Positions 1 to 7,521 of a stretch of 64,000 bases of DNA are shown one piece after another (the first letter of the stretch is position 1; each line of letters begins with the position of its first letter). The position numbers and the translations under genes are program-made. Below the pieces are notes generated by a model. That model was not told the origin of the DNA. It made no database searches and was given only the letters and a program-made list of their open reading frames with translations. This stretch comes from Maritalea mobilis (lineage in GTDB: Bacteria > Pseudomonadota > Alphaproteobacteria > Rhodobacterales > Rhodobacteraceae): contig NZ_JAHVKE010000005.1 of assembly GCF_019800885.1 (NCBI RefSeq), forward strand, positions 1 to 64,000. Direction: 5' to 3'.

Positions 1-1795
1 TGTCAGACCCCCAGCCGCCGATCAGCACATCGTCGCCCGCCCCGCCACGCAGCAGGTTGCCATTGCCACCCGTCGCATTCAACGTGTCAGAGCCGGTGCC
101 ACCCTCCAGCGTGTCGGTCCCGTTGCCGCCTTCCAGCGTGTCGTTGCCGTCGCCGCCGAAAATATAATCGTCGCCGGCCTCTCCGACCAAGGTGTCGTCG
201 TATTCACCGCCTTCCAGCCAATCGTTCCCGGTTGTTCCGAAGATGGTTTTCCCTTCGCTTTCAAGCGGAAGATTGACTGTTGGGATCCTGTTGGGAGCAA
301 AAAGGAATGCGTCGTAGATGTCGCCCTTTGTCAAACCCTGGCCGGTGGCCGTCAGGATTTCCAGACGTTCGTCGCGCCACTCGATCAATGCGCCTGACAT
401 GGTTTGTGTCACGCTCAATTGTGTTGGGTCATAGAGCATCGCCCAACCGGAAAGATCGATACGGTCGATGCCCGGTTCAAAGTCGGCAATGACGTCAAGG
501 TCATCATCGGCGCGCAAAATGAAGGTGTCCGTTCCGGCGCCGCCGTATAGCGTATCGCGGCCTGCGCCATCTTCTATCAGGTCGCGCCCACCCTCGCCGA
601 AAAGACTGTCGTGGCCGTTTCCGCCCAGAATAATATCGTCCGCGGCGGTCCCGGTCAGGGTGCAGCCGATATTCGTTGCGATCAATTGCGCCCCTTGGGC
701 TGACAGGTCGACGGCGAGTTCGGTCACTCCGGCTTCGCTTTGCGAGGCGACGAAGATCTCCAAGGTGTAGCCATCGACGGCCGCGGCCATGGCGGTCACG
801 TTCTGCAAACCGATGTCGTACGTGTCGCTGATAACGTCGAGCAGCTGCAATCGCCCGTTTGGCAGCAGGGCAAAAAGGGTCAGCCCATCATCCCCGCCCC
901 CCGCCAGGACATAGAAATGCCCATCTGATTCGATCACTTCGAGGCTGTTGACCATCCCGAAGCGGGTATGAAGCGTGTCCAGGACATGATCCGTGGGCGT
1001 CAGGGACCCGTCGGCCGCCAACTCCAGAACGCTGATTGCACCGGATTGCCCTTGGCCATCCCCGGGGGCCGAGGCGACGATGACGAAGCTCCGCCCGCCT
1101 AGGGTGACCACCTCCATCCCGGTCGGCACCATGATGCCCAGACCTTCGGCGACGCCCACGCTATCGGTGGCCTCAACCCCGCCAGCCACCATTCTGAAGG
1201 CGGTCACGCCGTGCTCGGATTGGCTGGCCGAGATCAGGAAGCTGGTGCCGGCATGCTCGACCGTATCGAGTTTGAAGACATCGGCCGCATAGGTCGTGTC
1301 GGTATCTTCGATGTGGACCAGTTGCGTCAGTCCGCCGTCCGCGGCCATCGCATAGACCTGGATCGAGTGCGTTCCGGTGTTCGACAGCACCAAGGTCTCG
1401 TCATCCCATTGGTCGATATCGAGGATCTGAGCCGTCGTGGCGTCGAGGCCGGTGTATTGCGCCTGCCCAAGGATGGCACCGTCGCCTGACAGGGTCAGGG
1501 CGGTCAACTGGTCTTCGCCATTCCCCGCCACCAGCAACTCGGCGCCGTCGGCGGTCTCGATCAGGGTCAGTTCATGCAGGGCGCCATCGGCCCATTCGGT
1601 ATCAAAAAGGGTGAAGTCCGCTAAGCTTGGGGTGACGCCTTCAAGTGCGAAGGCGCCGACCCCGCCGGTGGGGCCGGATGTCGTGTAGAGCATCCGGCTC
1701 CCGTCGAGCGCGGTTGTTACCATGAGGTCGGTAATGCCGTGATCCAACGCAGCCTGGCCGGTCACGACCGTGCCCCGGACGGTGAAATAGGACAT
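1..1795 (-). CDS. RTX calcium-binding repeat protein with N-terminal propeller-like region (3' end outside window)
   Basis: The frame is open from an ATG at 1795 to the left edge, so at least 598 residues are encoded and the C-terminus is missing. Residues 1 to about 370 form repeated short beta-rich blocks (alternating hydrophobic strands with Asp/Gly turns), as in a beta-propeller; this fold is inferred. From about residue 375 there are Gly/Asp nonapeptides of the RTX type (GGxGxDxL), a linker with DFEPGIDRIDL as seen in type I secreted RTX proteins, and a second RTX block from about residue 518 to the edge. No N-terminal signal peptide is visible. RTX repeats fold on calcium outside the cell and these proteins normally leave by a type I system through a C-terminal signal, which cannot be seen here. 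No type I exporter genes are in the window. It lies downstream of the capsule-type exporter genes on the same strand. Confidence 0.85.
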   Translation of the reverse strand, partial: MSYFTVRGTVVTGQAALDHGITDLMVTTALDGSRMLYTTSGPTGGVGAFALEGVTPSLADFTLFDTEWADGALHELTLIETADGAELLVAGNGEDQLTALTLSGDGAILGQAQYTGLDATTAQILDIDQWDDETLVLSNTGTHSIQVYAMAADGGLTQLVHIEDTDTTYAADVFKLDTVEHAGTSFLISASQSEHGVTAFRMVAGGVEATDSVGVAEGLGIMVPTGMEVVTLGGRSFVIVASAPGDGQGQSGAISVLELAADGSLTPTDHVLDTLHTRFGMVNSLEVIESDGHFYVLAGGGDDGLTLFALLPNGRLQLLDVISDTYDIGLQNVTAMAAAVDGYTLEIFVASQSEAGVTELAVDLSAQGAQLIATNIGCTLTGTAADDIILGGNGHDSLFGEGGRDLIEDGAGRDTLYGGAGTDTFILRADDDLDVIADFEPGIDRIDLSGWAMLYDPTQLSVTQTMSGALIEWRDERLEILTATGQGLTKGDIYDAFLFAPNRIPTVNLPLESEGKTIFGTTGNDWLEGGEYDDTLVGEAGDDYIFGGDGNDTLEGGNGTDTLEGGTGSDTLNATGGNGNLLRGGAGDDVLIGGWGSD

Positions 1796-2006
1796 TGATG
1801 TTCTCGCGTCGCTCGCGCTCGTGGCGATGACGCCACGCCGCTGATCCACACCCAGGGGTCGACCGGTGAGGGAAGTGCCGACCGACGCCCGTTACCCACC
1901 AAGGACTTTCAGGGGAGGGGGGAGCATCTCGGCGGAAACACCGGGGCCAAACCTTGGAGAAAACCCGCAATTGCAGCGGATGCGTTAACGACGTGTCGCC
2001 TGTGGC

Positions 2007-2663
2007 TCAGGTCATCATGTTCGCGGTGTGAACGGCGATCGCTTCGTCGATATCCTTGAAATACGTCATGTGGCCATGCTCCAGCACGATGGCCTCGTCA
2101 CAGAATTCACGAAGTTCGTTCAGGTTGTGGTTCACCATGATGGCGCCAGATTTGGACATCCGGTCTTCGAAGAGCGCTTTGCTCTTGGCCTTGAAGGCGG
2201 CGTCGCCAGCGCTTGTCACCTCGTCCACGAGATATGTGTCGAACTCGATTCCCATCGAGATGCCAAAGGTCAGTCGGCTTCTCATCCCGGAGGAATAGGT
2301 GCGCACGGGCATGAAGAAATGCTGCCCGATATCGGCGAAATCCCGTACGAAATCGATCAGCTCCTCGGTGTCGACGCCGTAGACGCGCGCAATGAAGCGG
2401 GTGTTTTGTGCGCCGGTCAATTCCGGGTGAAACGACCCGCCAAAGCCAACAGGCCAGGAAATCGTGCCGTCCGTCACGATCTGTCCATAGTCCGGCCGCA
2501 GATTGCCTGCGATCATGTTCATCAGCGTCGATTTCCCGGCCCCATTGCGGCCCAGCAACGCCAGCGAAGCGCCCGTTGGAAGGGTCAGGTTCAAGTTGTC
2601 GATCACAACCTTGCGCCGACCGTTGACCATGAAGCTCTTTGTCAGGTTCTCGAAGCGGATCAT
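2007..2663 (-). CDS. kpsT: Capsule polysaccharide-type ABC exporter, ATP-binding subunit (KpsT-like)
   Basis: A 218-residue ABC ATPase of the short polysaccharide-export type. Walker A is GRNGAGKST at residues 38-46; the signature is YSSGMRSRL, Walker B is followed by VDEVTSAGD, and the switch histidine is in MVNHNLNEL. The sequence after the Walker A site (SWPVGFGGSF, PELTGAQNT) is typical of KpsT/BexA proteins, which power export of capsular polysaccharide across the inner membrane with a KpsM permease. The start at 2663 is preceded by AAGGGTGAG; upstream in-frame codons would run into kpsE. It follows kpsE by 22 bp on the same strand and presumably pairs with the divergent permease at 4169. 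Confidence 0.9.
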   Translation of the reverse strand: MIRFENLTKSFMVNGRRKVVIDNLNLTLPTGASLALLGRNGAGKSTLMNMIAGNLRPDYGQIVTDGTISWPVGFGGSFHPELTGAQNTRFIARVYGVDTEELIDFVRDFADIGQHFFMPVRTYSSGMRSRLTFGISMGIEFDTYLVDEVTSAGDAAFKAKSKALFEDRMSKSGAIMVNHNLNELREFCDEAIVLEHGHMTYFKDIDEAIAVHTANMMT

Positions 2664-2685
2664 GCCGCACTCACCCTTGGTCGCG

Positions 2686-4050
2686 CTATTGCCGGTCTCG
2701 GATCGAATAGTAGACCAACGCCATGATCGACCACCCCAGCAAAAGAAACAGAGCCGCCACACCTATCGTGACCCAGCGGCGCGGGAATTCCGCGCTTTCC
2801 GGCAGGGTGGGCCGGATATAGACGGCGAGATAGCGGCTTTGACGCACGGCATTGGTGCGGGCGACATCGAGCGCAGTCAGCGCGGCGGTGTAGCTTTGCT
2901 CTGCAAATTCGCGATCGACGATCAAACCTTCGTATTCCGCCATCAAGGTCGGGTAGTCTTCACCGGCGCTGCCGATGTCATCCAGCGTGAAATTCTCGCG
3001 CTCCTGCTGGATGCGGTCCTGGATGACCTCGATGCGACGAGAGGCCTGCAACAGGCGCGGATCGGTCGGGTTCGACGTGTTCTCGGTCAAGAGATCGTAT
3101 TCGATCAGGGCCTCGGCAAGCTGCTGCTGCAGGTTGTTCAGCACGCCCATGCGCCCTTGCAGATCCGACTCGGGATCGACGATCTGGGTGGTGGTGCGGA
3201 AGGTCGTCAAGGCCTCGCGCGCGGCGCGCAGGCGGTCGACCGCCGCCGCAACATCCGCCTCGGCAAAGGTCATCGCATCGGACCGGGCGTTGGCGTTCAA
3301 CTCGTTCACTAGGGCCGTGCTCTCCTCGATGATCGCGAGGGCGAGCGTCTGGGCCATTTCGGGCGTGAAGGCGAGAACCCGTAGTTCCAGCAGGCCGGAC
3401 CCGGATTCGAACGATATCCGCACCACCCGGCCCCAGTAATCGGTGAGATCCTCGATGGTGGAATCCGGCGCCAGGCTGAAGAAAGGGTCACGACCGTGCG
3501 GTTCCGAGTAGTGGGCGACAAGATCGAGTTCTTCGTTCAGGCGCTGAACCAGCTGCTGGCTGACGATGAATTCATAGAGGATGTCGGCGTCTGTGGCTGC
3601 CCCACCCCCGGTGATCTGGGACAATCCGCCCAACAGATCGGTCGCGGCGCCGGTTTCGTTCTGCCGCACCGTGAACCCGGTGGACGACGCGTATTGGTCT
3701 TCCGCGAAGACGAACATGTAAAACGCGATGGCGAAAAGTGGAAGCAGGACCACGACCCCCAGAGACGCAAGAAGGCCGAAATGCCTGGGCTTCAACGTCG
3801 CGGGTTTCGCGGCCGGTTTGATGCGTGCCTGGAAGGCCTGTTTCGCCTGCCGGCCCATCTGGCCCTGAGGCCGTCCCGCGCCGCCGCCTTTACGCTGTCC
3901 TGCACCTTTTCCCGGGCCACCGTCAGCCGTGACCGAGGCCGGGTGTGCCGGCTGGCCAGAGCCTTGGCTTGCGTTTTCGTTGCCTTCTGGAAGCGGTTTG
4001 CCGTCCGCTCGCTCGTTTGCGTCGGCGTTTGCCGGGCGTTCTTGTTTCAT
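2686..4050 (-). CDS. kpsE: Capsule polysaccharide export inner-membrane protein (KpsE/Wzz-type)
   Basis: A 454-residue protein of the polysaccharide co-polymerase/export (PCP) type. Residues 1-90 are charged and Gly/Pro/Lys-rich and presumably cytoplasmic. A membrane segment at about 91-115 is followed by the EDQYASSTGFTVR motif usual at the start of the periplasmic domain in KpsE proteins. A long helical, coiled-coil-rich region follows, then a C-terminal membrane segment (about 425-448) with a short basic tail. KpsE links the KpsMT exporter to the outer-membrane channel. I chose ATG 4050 because the codons between it and an alternative ATG at 4122 have low GC at third positions and look non-coding; this also leaves room for a divergent promoter. 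Neither start has a clear ribosome binding site. Confidence 0.82.
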   Translation of the reverse strand: MKQERPANADANERADGKPLPEGNENASQGSGQPAHPASVTADGGPGKGAGQRKGGGAGRPQGQMGRQAKQAFQARIKPAAKPATLKPRHFGLLASLGVVVLLPLFAIAFYMFVFAEDQYASSTGFTVRQNETGAATDLLGGLSQITGGGAATDADILYEFIVSQQLVQRLNEELDLVAHYSEPHGRDPFFSLAPDSTIEDLTDYWGRVVRISFESGSGLLELRVLAFTPEMAQTLALAIIEESTALVNELNANARSDAMTFAEADVAAAVDRLRAAREALTTFRTTTQIVDPESDLQGRMGVLNNLQQQLAEALIEYDLLTENTSNPTDPRLLQASRRIEVIQDRIQQERENFTLDDIGSAGEDYPTLMAEYEGLIVDREFAEQSYTAALTALDVARTNAVRQSRYLAVYIRPTLPESAEFPRRWVTIGVAALFLLLGWSIMALVYYSIRDRQ

Positions 4051-4100
4051 CTTTGGGGGAAGACTATCGTCCAAGGTGTGGATCGCCAGTGCAGTTGCGT

Positions 4101-4129
4101 TTGAACCTGCTGGTCCTGTCATACATAAA
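4101..4129 (+). promoter_or_regulatory. Possible promoter for kpsM
   Basis: TTGAAC at 4101-4106 and CATAAA at 4124-4129 are separated by 17 bp, within the gap between divergent kpsE and kpsM. Each hexamer matches the sigma-70 consensus at four positions. Predicted initiation near 4136 would leave a leader of about 33 nt before the GTG at 4169. This is motif inspection only. Confidence 0.3.
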
Positions 4130-4168
4130 CGCGTCTTTTGACGCCAGCATGATGGTAGCCATAGCTCT

Positions 4169-4987
4169 GTGACAGTCAGTCCCGACATTCCACCAGCCGT
4201 CGGCCGCCCATGCTCGACGAAACGCCGTTTCGCCAGCGGTCGGGCCATCGCGGCCTTGATGCTGAGGGAAATGTCCACGCGCTACGGACGTTCGCCGGGG
4301 GGATATGTCTGGGCCATTGCCGAACCGCTCGGGGCATTGGTGTTCATGGCATTCGCATTTTCACTGCTCCTGCGTACACCTTCCCTCGGCAATAGCTTCA
4401 TCCTGTTCTACGCGTCGGGCTTCCTGCCCTTTCAGGTCATGGCGCAGATCGAAACCGCGGTCACGGGGGCTTTGCGCTTCTCTCGGCCGCTCCTGATCTA
4501 TCCTGCCGTCTCATGGTTCGACGCCATCGCGGCAAGGTTCCTGCTGAACTTCCTGACCAGCGTGACGGTGATGATCATCGTGCTCGCCGGACTTCTCCAG
4601 TTCACCGATACAACGGTCGTTCTCGAATTCGGGCCGATGATCGAAGCCACCATCCTGGCCGGGTTTCTCGGGCTGGGGCTGGGCACGTTGAATGCCGTCC
4701 TGACCGGTCTCTATCCTGTCTGGGGAAGCTTTTACGGGATTCTGAACCGCCCGAGGATCATTTATGCCGGCGTCATCTTTATCTACGAGGATCTGAGCGG
4801 CATCGTGCAGGACATCATCTGGTACATCCCGTTCGTGCATATCACCGGCTTGTTCCGCGACGGCGTCTACCCAACCTATTCGCCGCAATATATCAGCGAA
4901 CTGCTTGTCCTGATCTGGGCGGTCGTGACCCTGTTCTTCGGCCTGCTGCTGATGCGACGCTACCGGCAAGACATCCTGATGCGCTAG
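4169..4987 (+). CDS. kpsM: Capsule polysaccharide-type ABC exporter, permease subunit (KpsM-like)
   Basis: A 272-residue ABC-2 type permease with about six hydrophobic segments. The N-terminal stretch MLREMSTRYGRSPGGYVWAI, followed by EPLG, is the conserved entry motif of KpsM/BexB capsule exporters (R-E-x-x-T-R-Y-G, then G-Y-x-W-A-x-x-E-P). With the KpsT-like ATPase it would form the inner-membrane pore for a lipid-linked polysaccharide. The start is a GTG at 4169 without an obvious ribosome binding site; family alignment expects 20-30 residues before the R-E-x-x-T-R motif, which this start gives. It is transcribed away from kpsE/kpsT, an unusual split arrangement. Its TAG stop lies in a CTAG tetranucleotide shared with the convergent rlmH stop. 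Confidence 0.88.
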   Translation: MTVSPDIPPAVGRPCSTKRRFASGRAIAALMLREMSTRYGRSPGGYVWAIAEPLGALVFMAFAFSLLLRTPSLGNSFILFYASGFLPFQVMAQIETAVTGALRFSRPLLIYPAVSWFDAIAARFLLNFLTSVTVMIIVLAGLLQFTDTTVVLEFGPMIEATILAGFLGLGLGTLNAVLTGLYPVWGSFYGILNRPRIIYAGVIFIYEDLSGIVQDIIWYIPFVHITGLFRDGVYPTYSPQYISELLVLIWAVVTLFFGLLLMRRYRQDILMR

Positions 4988-5454
4988 ACGCGGTGATACG
5001 GGCTCCCGGCCAGGATCGAGGCGGCGCGATAAAGCTGTTCCGACAGCATGACGCGGGCCAGCATATGCGGCCAGACCATCCGACCAAGGGATATGGCCTT
5101 GTCCGCCTCGGACCGCAGCGCAGGATCCAGACCGTCCGCCCCCCCGATCACCAGGGCAAGGTCGCCCCTCCCCTGGTCGCGCAGGCGTGCGATGGCATCG
5201 GCGAAGTCGGGGCTTGTTGGCGTCTCTCCGCGCTCGTCCAGAACCCAGGTGGCGGCGCCCTGCGGGATGGCGCGGCGCAGCAGGTCGGCCTCGGCGCCCA
5301 TGCCGCCGCCCTTGCGATCCTCGACCTCGATCACGCCGCCAAGGGTCAACCCAAGGCCGCGGCCTGTCTTTTCGAAACGTGAGAGATAATCGTCGATCAG
5401 GTCCCGTTCGGGCCCCTTCCTGAGGCGCCCGACGGCACAGATATGCACCCGCAT
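4984..5454 (-). CDS. rlmH: 23S rRNA (pseudouridine1915-N3)-methyltransferase RlmH
   Basis: A 156-residue SPOUT methyltransferase. It begins MRVHICAVGRL and carries the family motifs WVLDERGETPTSPDFA and VIGGADGLDP (the trefoil-knot SAM site), ending in a LSEQLYRAASILAGSPYHR tail that matches RlmH. The enzyme methylates pseudouridine 1915 in helix 69 of 23S rRNA in assembled ribosomes. The length is as expected for the family. It lies 13 bp downstream of rsfS on the same strand, the usual rsfS-rlmH order. The stop codon overlaps the kpsM stop in a shared CTAG. Confidence 0.97.
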   Translation of the reverse strand: MRVHICAVGRLRKGPERDLIDDYLSRFEKTGRGLGLTLGGVIEVEDRKGGGMGAEADLLRRAIPQGAATWVLDERGETPTSPDFADAIARLRDQGRGDLALVIGGADGLDPALRSEADKAISLGRMVWPHMLARVMLSEQLYRAASILAGSPYHRV

Positions 5455-5467
5455 GACAGGACGCGCG

Positions 5468-5938
5468 TTATTGCGCGGTGCCGCTTGCGGGCATCCACAT
5501 CTTCTCGAGCTGGTAGAAGTCGCGCACTTCGGGGCGGAAAACGTGGACGAGCACATCGCCCGCGTCGATCAGCACCCAATCGCCCGCATCCTTGCCTTCT
5601 ACCTTGCAGATCAGGCCCATCTCCTGCTTCAGCCGGTCCACCAGCTTCTCGGAAATGGCCGCGACCTGGCGCGACGACCGGCCCGAGGCGATCACCATGA
5701 AATCGGCGATCGAAGATTTGCCGCGCAGGTCGATCTGCACGATATCCTCGGCCTTGTCGTCATCGAGAGAGGTCAGAACACGCTCCAGCAGGGCATCGCC
5801 TGCGAGGGGTTCGGGGTGTTGCGCAACTTGCGCGTTGGGGGCGGCCGTATGAGCCACCGCTTGGGTCGGTCCGGTCAGGACACTGTCCTCCTTACTGTTT
5901 GACGCCACCACGTGGCGCGTACGTTGCAAAGATAGCAT
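5468..5938 (-). CDS. rsfS: Ribosome silencing factor RsfS
   Basis: A 156-residue protein whose residues 48-150 are the RsfS/Iojap (DUF143) domain, recognised from LLERVLTSLDDDKAEDIVQIDLR-like sequence, the FMVIASGRSSRQVAAI block and the EGKDAGDWVLIDAGDVLVHVF block. RsfS binds ribosomal protein uL14 and blocks subunit joining when nutrients are short. About 45 non-conserved residues precede the domain. The start is uncertain: ATG 5938 has no Shine-Dalgarno sequence, while a strong AAGGAGG lies inside the frame near 5890 with no in-frame start codon at a suitable distance. The gene is followed closely by rlmH. Confidence 0.93.
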   Translation of the reverse strand: MLSLQRTRHVVASNSKEDSVLTGPTQAVAHTAAPNAQVAQHPEPLAGDALLERVLTSLDDDKAEDIVQIDLRGKSSIADFMVIASGRSSRQVAAISEKLVDRLKQEMGLICKVEGKDAGDWVLIDAGDVLVHVFRPEVRDFYQLEKMWMPASGTAQ

Positions 5939-5982
5939 TGCAAGGGGCCATTCTCAACGGGGCGGCGTTTTCAAATGTGGAA

Positions 5983-6009
5983 CCGCCCCCCGGTGTGGCC
6001 AGGGGGCGG
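5983..6009. repeat. GC-rich hairpin between rsfS and the TsoY-like gene
   Basis: CCGCCCCC at 5983-5990 pairs with GGGGGCGG at 6002-6009 around an 11-nt loop. It lies just downstream of the TsoY-like gene on the minus strand, so it may attenuate read-through into rsfS. No U-tract follows on that strand, so a classical intrinsic terminator is doubtful. Confidence 0.45.
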
Positions 6010-6059
6010 CTCGAGGCGCATCTGAAGGGAGGAGCGATGCGCGATGAATGTCGTCCGGA

Positions 6060-7256
6060 TCAGGCCGCCGCGACAGCGCCTTGCGGCAGCGGACGGAAGT
6101 GCTTGGTGGCCAGCATCCACACCAGAACGATCATGGCGATCTGGAAGCCGACGGCCACGGCAGAGATGGCCCAGTAGGCGACCGAGAACTGGGCGACGAG
6201 GCCGGCAGCGACGAGGCCCTTGTTCAGCCAGAAGTGGGTCATCACCGAGAGGGCAACACCGGGGCAGACCAGGGCGTAGGACCCGGCCGAGGTTTCGCGC
6301 CCCGTGACAAAGCGGGCGAGGTAGCCGACCCGCGACATCACGGCCAGACCGAAGAGGCCGAACAGAACCTGCACCGACAACAGCCGCGTCAGCGTCATCA
6401 TCGTGGCGGCATCGGTGGTATGGCTGTCAAAATTGACATGCAGGCCGTGACCCTGACGCAGCAGGGCGATCCCGATGACGGTCATGATCGGAATGACAAC
6501 CATCAGCGTCGGGGCGGCCTCGACATTCACGCCATGCTCCAGCATGGGGCGGATGCTCATCACCAGGACCACCAGCGCGAGAAGCACCGCTGCGGTAATG
6601 AAGAAGGTCGACAGCACAAGGCCGATACCGGAGGTGACGACAGTGGTCGACATCGCCGCCGGTGCGGCAAGGCCAACGCCGATCATCGACAGGGCAAAGG
6701 CCGGCAGCATCTGCGCAAAGCTGTTGTTGGCCGAGCAGTTGAACCCACCCGAATGCAGCCGCGAGGCGATGAAATGACCCAACTGGCGCAGGGCGATGTA
6801 GCCGATTGCCAGGAAGGCGACGATGGCGGCGGGGAACATGTATTCCACGATGCTCCACAGCCCCGGCACGAAGGTCAGGCCAAGGATGAAGCCCACGTTG
6901 ACCGTCATGGCCAGCGCCAGCGGCATGGCCAGAACCTGGCTGCCCGCGTTCGACTGGGCAAACGCCTCGAACCCTTCCGAGCGCTTGAACTCGGCATATT
7001 TGCGCAGGTTGAAGATCAGCAGCTTGATGTTGTGAAACGCGAAGAAGGCGATGCCAGCCCATGCGATCAGGACCATCGCCTGTTGCAGCAGCGTGCCGTC
7101 CGTCAGGACCGGCCACACGTCTTCGAAAACCGGGACAGGCTGGCCGGGATGCGGCACCCAGAAGAACAGGTACATGAAGAAGGTGACGGAAAGGCCACCC
7201 ATTCCCAGCGAAGCAAGGAAATAGAGCGGCGAATACTTCGTAGCTGCATGTGACAT
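6060..7256 (-). CDS. Polytopic inner-membrane protein, possibly TsoY family (Cys form)
   Basis: A 398-residue, very hydrophobic protein with about ten predicted membrane segments in an arrangement resembling TehA/TDT-type channels. I tentatively relate it to the family annotated as TsoY (seleno)protein in alphaproteobacteria, from memory of the FNCSANNSF and AFALSMIGVGLAAPAAMS regions; function is not established. Some members of that family carry selenocysteine, but here the FNC residue is a plain TGC codon. The start at ATG 7256 has GAGG about 8 nt upstream; an earlier GTG at 7265 would leave no room for a binding site. It stands alone, with smc divergent and rsfS downstream. Confidence 0.6.
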   Translation of the reverse strand: MSHAATKYSPLYFLASLGMGGLSVTFFMYLFFWVPHPGQPVPVFEDVWPVLTDGTLLQQAMVLIAWAGIAFFAFHNIKLLIFNLRKYAEFKRSEGFEAFAQSNAGSQVLAMPLALAMTVNVGFILGLTFVPGLWSIVEYMFPAAIVAFLAIGYIALRQLGHFIASRLHSGGFNCSANNSFAQMLPAFALSMIGVGLAAPAAMSTTVVTSGIGLVLSTFFITAAVLLALVVLVMSIRPMLEHGVNVEAAPTLMVVIPIMTVIGIALLRQGHGLHVNFDSHTTDAATMMTLTRLLSVQVLFGLFGLAVMSRVGYLARFVTGRETSAGSYALVCPGVALSVMTHFWLNKGLVAAGLVAQFSVAYWAISAVAVGFQIAMIVLVWMLATKHFRPLPQGAVAAA

Positions 7257-7413
7257 GTTTTGCACCTCGGATATTTAACCTTGCAAACTAAATGTCACGG
7301 CGCGGGGAGAAATGCAATGCACAATGCGTCGCAGGGGGCAGTGCTATCGTGCGCGGCTGCAGAGCTATCGGCGTAAGCCGACGCCATATTTGGTGAAAAA
7401 CCACATATCTTGG

Positions 7414-7441
7414 GGATAAGCGGCCGATATCCGCCATATCC
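7414..7441. repeat. Imperfect inverted repeat upstream of smc
   Basis: GGATA-A-GCGG at 7414-7423 and CCGC-CA-TATCC at 7431-7441 form an imperfect dyad around a 7-nt spacer, within the 265-bp gap between the TsoY-like gene and smc. It could be an operator or a leader hairpin. No known operator was recognised. The rest of the gap holds nothing else I can name. Confidence 0.35.
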
Positions 7442-7521
7442 AGTGGGCGCTGATTGACTCAACCGCCTCGCAGCCCGGAAACTGCAAGACCAACGGAATC
7501 AGACTTGGCAGGCGGACCCCC

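Noticed and set aside
4051-4122. N-terminal extension of kpsE from ATG 4122
   Set aside because: Third-position GC is low in this stretch compared with the rest of the gene, and it would squeeze the divergent promoter into 46 bp.
6720-6760. Selenocysteine codon in the TsoY-like gene
   Set aside because: The residue in the FNCSANN motif is encoded by TGC; there is no in-frame TGA.
6048-7253. Long plus-strand frame opposite the TsoY-like gene
   Set aside because: Translation is rich in His/Arg/Gly with no domain; the minus-strand protein has clear membrane segments and a good ribosome-binding site.
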